Of a stretch of DNA of 8,753 bases, positions 6,709 through 8,753 are shown piece after piece. Every line of letters starts with the position of its first letter. Position 1 is the stretch's first letter. The DNA comes from Methanobacterium sp. PtaU1.Bin242 (GTDB taxonomy: Archaea > Methanobacteriota > Methanobacteria > Methanobacteriales > Methanobacteriaceae). Made by a program: the position numbers and the translations under genes. Under the pieces are notes generated by a model that did not search any database, was not told the origin of the DNA, and saw nothing but the letters and a program-made list of their open reading frames with translations. The stretch is from positions 1 to 8,753 of the forward strand of contig MVQZ01000305.1 in NCBI GenBank assembly GCA_002067565.1, in the 5' to 3' direction.

Positions 6709-6750
6709 TTTCGACTATTTTAAAATTTCATCCACAAATAGGGATAAAAA

Positions 6751-7353
6751 ATGCATCAAGATAGTAATTTAAAATTAGAATACCAACTGGCAAGGACTAT
6801 TTCTACCTACAGCAGCCCCCTTTTAGTGAGTGTTTTAGTGTTCATTGGAATTAATTATTATTTACTTAAAGGATATGATTTTTTAACTGTAACTTTTACC
6901 AGCATTTTTTTTGTATTTCTATTACCAAGTATACCGGCTTATCTGTGGATGAAAAAAAATATTGTGGATTTTGAACTGCCTAAAAAAGAGGACCGCTTTT
7001 ATCCCCTCCTTTACTTCCTATTATCCTATTTAATAGGTGCAATAGTCTTATATATTATTTCTGCACCACCCATAACCACCGTTTTGATGTTCTGTTACTT
7101 TTCCAACACCCTTCTGGTGTTGTTGATCAGCCAGTTCTGGAAGATTAGTATTCATTCTGTGGGAATAGTTGGACCAGTGATAGCCCTCATATACGTGCTT
7201 GGTTATGTTGGACTGGTTTTCACAGTTTTAATACCTTTAGTCATGTGGAGCAGAGTTTATTTAAAAAAACATAGCCTTTCCCAGGTAATCGCTGGTGCTT
7301 GTATGGCTTTTGCATCGACTTTAGCACAAATATACCTTTTAATAGGTTTTTAG
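6751..7353 (+). CDS. Divergent PAP2-type integral membrane protein
   Basis: Membrane protein of 200 residues with about five to six hydrophobic segments (near 23-40, 45-66, 86-104, 108-127, 137-163 and 178-198). Three traces of the PAP2 phosphatase signature appear in the right order: PKKEDRFYP at 77-85 (K and R of motif 1), KISIHSVG at 131-138 (H135 in the place of the PSGH histidine), and SRVYLKKHSLSQVIAG at 167-182 (S-R-x5-H of motif 3). In motif 3 the usual acidic residue after the histidine is Q178, and motif 2 lacks P-S-G. Canonical members remove phosphate from phosphatidate or polyprenyl diphosphates at the membrane. Because R82, H135, R168 and H174 remain, activity is possible, but this may be a non-phosphatase or altered-chemistry branch. 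The neighbouring CrtI-like and lipid reductase genes make an isoprenoid substrate attractive but unproven. Start ATG 6751 follows a weak AGGGAT site. Confidence 0.65.
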   Translation: MHQDSNLKLEYQLARTISTYSSPLLVSVLVFIGINYYLLKGYDFLTVTFTSIFFVFLLPSIPAYLWMKKNIVDFELPKKEDRFYPLLYFLLSYLIGAIVLYIISAPPITTVLMFCYFSNTLLVLLISQFWKISIHSVGIVGPVIALIYVLGYVGLVFTVLIPLVMWSRVYLKKHSLSQVIAGACMAFASTLAQIYLLIGF

Positions 7354-7426
7354 TTCATTTAGTTATAAAAAATTCAATTATACTCTAAATAAGATAGTAA
7401 ATAATATTAAACTCAAATTTTATTAT

Positions 7427-7459
7427 ATTGAGCTCAATTTTTTTATACCATGAAGTTCA
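7427..7459 (+). promoter_or_regulatory. Promoter and candidate operator of the TetR-type gene
   Basis: The perfect 12-base palindrome ATTGAGCTCAAT (7427-7438) directly abuts the TATA-like TTTTTATA (7440-7447), covering the place where the BRE would be. An interrupted inverted repeat TGAA-G-TTCA (7451-7459) follows on the other side. The same half-site TTCAATTA occurs at 7373-7380 and 7456-7463, and ACTCAAATTT at 7411-7420. TetR proteins bind such palindromes as dimers, so self-repression by blocking TBP/TFB is a reasonable inference. Confidence 0.45.
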
Positions 7460-7515
7460 ATTAATCGGCATAGATAGTACTTATTTATCCAGAGTCTATT
7501 ATCACAGGTGTTTAA

Positions 7516-8154
7516 GTGTCAGTTAAAGATTTAAAAAAACAGAAAAAGGAACAACGACGTAAATACATATTGGATATAGCTGAAAAACTGTTCTTTATCC
7601 ATGGATATGATGAAGTTTCCATGAACGATATATCCTATGAGGTAGGACTAAATAAAGCTACTATTTACCGTTATTTTAAAAATAAGGAATCTTTATACTT
7701 CTCTATTGTTTTACGTGGCGTGGGAATCTTTAATGAAATGCTTAAATCTAAAGTCCAAGCTGGTAAAACAGGAATAGAAAAGCTGGAGCTGGCAGGAAGG
7801 GCTTATTTTGAATTTTATAAGAATTATCCGGACTATCATGATGCTTATCTCTATTCAAAATCAAAAAGATTTGAATTTAAGGAAATTGAACACTCATCAC
7901 AGATTGATAGCCTGGCTAAGGATGTCATGAAAATCATCTGCGACGCAATAAAGGAAGGGATTGATGATAAAACCATGCGCAACAGCCTGAATCCGGTTCA
8001 AGTAGCTGTTTTCGTGGCTGTAACTGCTGAAAGAATTGTGGAATTAAGTCCTCAAACCCTGAATCTTTTAAAAAAACAGAAAATAAGTCATGAAAAGTTC
8101 ATTGATGATTCCATGGATCTGTGGAAGCATATGGTGATGAATCATCTAAAATAA
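7516..8154 (+). CDS. TetR/AcrR-family transcriptional regulator
   Basis: DNA-binding one-component regulator of 212 residues, a normal length for the family. The N-terminal helix-turn-helix domain covers residues about 15-62: ILDIAEKLFFIHGYDEVSM, then DISYEVGLNKATIYRYFKNKESLY, with GLNKATIYRYF (44-54) as the recognition helix region. The first 16 residues are a basic arm. The all-helical C-terminal domain (about 63-212) would bind an effector and form the dimer. Its sequence does not reveal the ligand. Start is GTG 7516, supported by AGGTG at 7506-7510; no better upstream start exists. Flanking genes run the same way, so targets could be itself through the palindrome upstream, the PAP2-like and CrtI-like genes before it, or the ferredoxin-reductase pair after it. 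I saw no second copy of the palindrome near those other promoters. Confidence 0.92.
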   Translation: MSVKDLKKQKKEQRRKYILDIAEKLFFIHGYDEVSMNDISYEVGLNKATIYRYFKNKESLYFSIVLRGVGIFNEMLKSKVQAGKTGIEKLELAGRAYFEFYKNYPDYHDAYLYSKSKRFEFKEIEHSSQIDSLAKDVMKIICDAIKEGIDDKTMRNSLNPVQVAVFVAVTAERIVELSPQTLNLLKKQKISHEKFIDDSMDLWKHMVMNHLK

Positions 8155-8172
8155 ACTACATTGCTAATTCTA

Positions 8173-8194
8173 TTTTTTTACAAATCCTATTTTT
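8173..8194 (+). terminator. T-rich terminator after the TetR-type gene
   Basis: A T7 run at 8173-8179 and a T5 run at 8190-8194 follow the stop codon by 18 to 40 bases. Archaeal RNA polymerase stops at such T tracts without needing a hairpin. The second run belongs to AAATCCTATTTTT, nearly the same as the sequence in the terminator hairpin near 4292-4306. Confidence 0.5.
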
Positions 8195-8231
8195 ATAATC
8201 TTTAATATCCGGACTAATTTTCCAATTAATA

Positions 8232-8249
8232 GCAAAATTTATATATAAT
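8232..8249 (+). promoter_or_regulatory. Strong BRE/TATA promoter of the ferredoxin-reductase pair
   Basis: GCAAAA (8232-8237) followed at once by TTTATATATAAT (8238-8249) is close to the archaeal BRE/TATA consensus and is the best promoter in the window. Transcription would start near 8265-8268, giving a leader of about 45 bases before the ferredoxin ATG. Confidence 0.65.
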
Positions 8250-8312
8250 AAGAACCAGTGGTTACATAGGACATGAAAAATTGTGATAAATAAGCGAAGT
8301 CAGAGTGGTTAA

Positions 8313-8480
8313 ATGATAGTTAAAGAATTCTGCATGTATTGTGGGGAGTGTGCTGGTGTATGCCCTCACAATCTAATAGAAGTAAGAGAAAACAGCCTAA
8401 AATTCAACGATAAAGATTGTAAAATCTGTAAAATTTGTATTCAGGCTTGCCCGGTTAAAGCACTAAAGAGTGAGGAGTAA
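8313..8480 (+). CDS. Small two-cluster 4Fe-4S ferredoxin
   Basis: A 55-residue electron carrier. Two C-x2-C-x2-C-x3-C-P motifs are complete: C7, C10, C13, C17-P18 and C36, C39, C42, C46-P47, each set predicted to bind one [4Fe-4S] cluster in a pseudo-symmetric fold. Nothing else is in the protein, so it is a soluble cytoplasmic bacterial-type ferredoxin. It ends two bases before the next ATG, and that gene's ribosome binding site lies in its last codons, so the two are translationally coupled. In Methanosarcina a ferredoxin encoded beside geranylgeranyl reductase is known to be needed for full lipid chain reduction. This gene is likely the equivalent electron donor. The start ATG 8313 has only a weak upstream site (AGTGGT, 8304-8309), but the first cysteine at residue 7 fits the family's usual start. 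Confidence 0.93.
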   Translation: MIVKEFCMYCGECAGVCPHNLIEVRENSLKFNDKDCKICKICIQACPVKALKSEE

Positions 8481-8482
8481 AC

Positions 8483-8753
8483 ATGCCCCAACAGATAGAA
8501 ACCGATGTACTGGTAGTGGGTGCTGGCCCTGCCGGTTCATCAGCAGCCAAGCACGCCGCTTGGGGTGGGGCAGAAGTACTTCTTATCGACAAAAAATCGG
8601 AGATCGGAACCCCTAAAAGATGTGCTGAGGGCGTATCTAAGAATGGCTTGAGGAAATTAGGCATCAAACCCAGCAAACGCTGGGTGGCTGCAGAGATGGG
8701 CCGGGTTCGCCTGGTATCACCTAGCGGTATTGATGTTTGGCTCAATCAGGAGA
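8483..8753 (+). CDS. Geranylgeranyl reductase family protein (digeranylgeranylglycerophospholipid reductase), 3' end cut off
   Basis: FAD enzyme that saturates the double bonds of geranylgeranyl chains in archaeal ether lipids, acting at the membrane with electrons from a ferredoxin. The first 90 residues are visible of a family usually near 390-400. The FAD-binding fold is clear: TDVLVVGAGPAGSSAA with GAGPAG at 13-18, and D36 at the end of the second strand. The family signature follows as PKRCAEGVS (44-52), with C47 in the position of the conserved cysteine of archaeal geranylgeranyl reductases. ATG 8483 is preceded by GAGGAG (8472-8477) inside the end of the ferredoxin gene. The gene is visibly richer in G and C than the CrtI-like gene. 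A broader FAD-dependent reductase is possible, but the signature and the ferredoxin partner support the lipid enzyme. Confidence 0.9.
   Translation, partial: MPQQIETDVLVVGAGPAGSSAAKHAAWGGAEVLLIDKKSEIGTPKRCAEGVSKNGLRKLGIKPSKRWVAAEMGRVRLVSPSGIDVWLNQE

Noticed and set aside
8273..8293. Six-codon open frame in the ferredoxin leader
   Set aside because: It has no ribosome binding site and is of a length expected by chance, so I do not call it a leader peptide.
8455..8745. Open frame of 96 codons on the minus strand
   Set aside because: It lies opposite the ferredoxin end and the geranylgeranyl reductase start, whose motifs are clear, and shows no recognisable domain.

Overview
This window reads as chromosomal DNA of a methanogenic archaeon, most likely of the order Methanobacteriales (Methanobacterium-like). 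The main evidence is a gene for the nitrogenase-like enzyme of coenzyme F430 synthesis and an archaeal geranylgeranyl reductase gene. Intergenic DNA is AT-rich with archaeal TATA boxes, and Shine-Dalgarno sites are of the GGTG/GAGG type. All ten genes I support lie on the + strand, mostly as single units with their own promoter-like sequences.

Left part (1-4276), housekeeping-like and moderately AT-rich: the 3' part of cfbD (F430 synthesis), a sugar-phosphate nucleotidyltransferase fused to a C-terminal cupin, hisH (histidine synthesis), and a 454-residue AIR-synthase-related (PurM/HypE/SelD superfamily) protein of unknown substrate. A strong hairpin starts at the end of the last stop codon and probably ends transcription.

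Middle (4277-8154), more AT-rich by eye: a short pilin-like membrane-anchored protein; a 435-base gap with hairpins, palindromes and a tandem repeat that duplicates the ribosome binding site; a CrtI-like FAD oxidoreductase; a divergent PAP2-type integral membrane protein; and a TetR-type regulator. A perfect 12-base palindrome touches the TATA box of the regulator gene.

Right edge (8155-8753): an excellent BRE/TATA promoter drives a 55-residue two-cluster ferredoxin that lies two bases from the start of a geranylgeranyl reductase gene cut by the window end. This pair saturates archaeal lipid chains. The CrtI-like flavoprotein and the PAP2-like protein belong to families that often act on isoprenoids. 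A local isoprenoid/membrane-lipid theme at 5275-8753, perhaps under the TetR regulator, is the most interesting hypothesis here, but it rests on family resemblance and proximity only. No RNA genes, CRISPR arrays or insertion sequences were seen.
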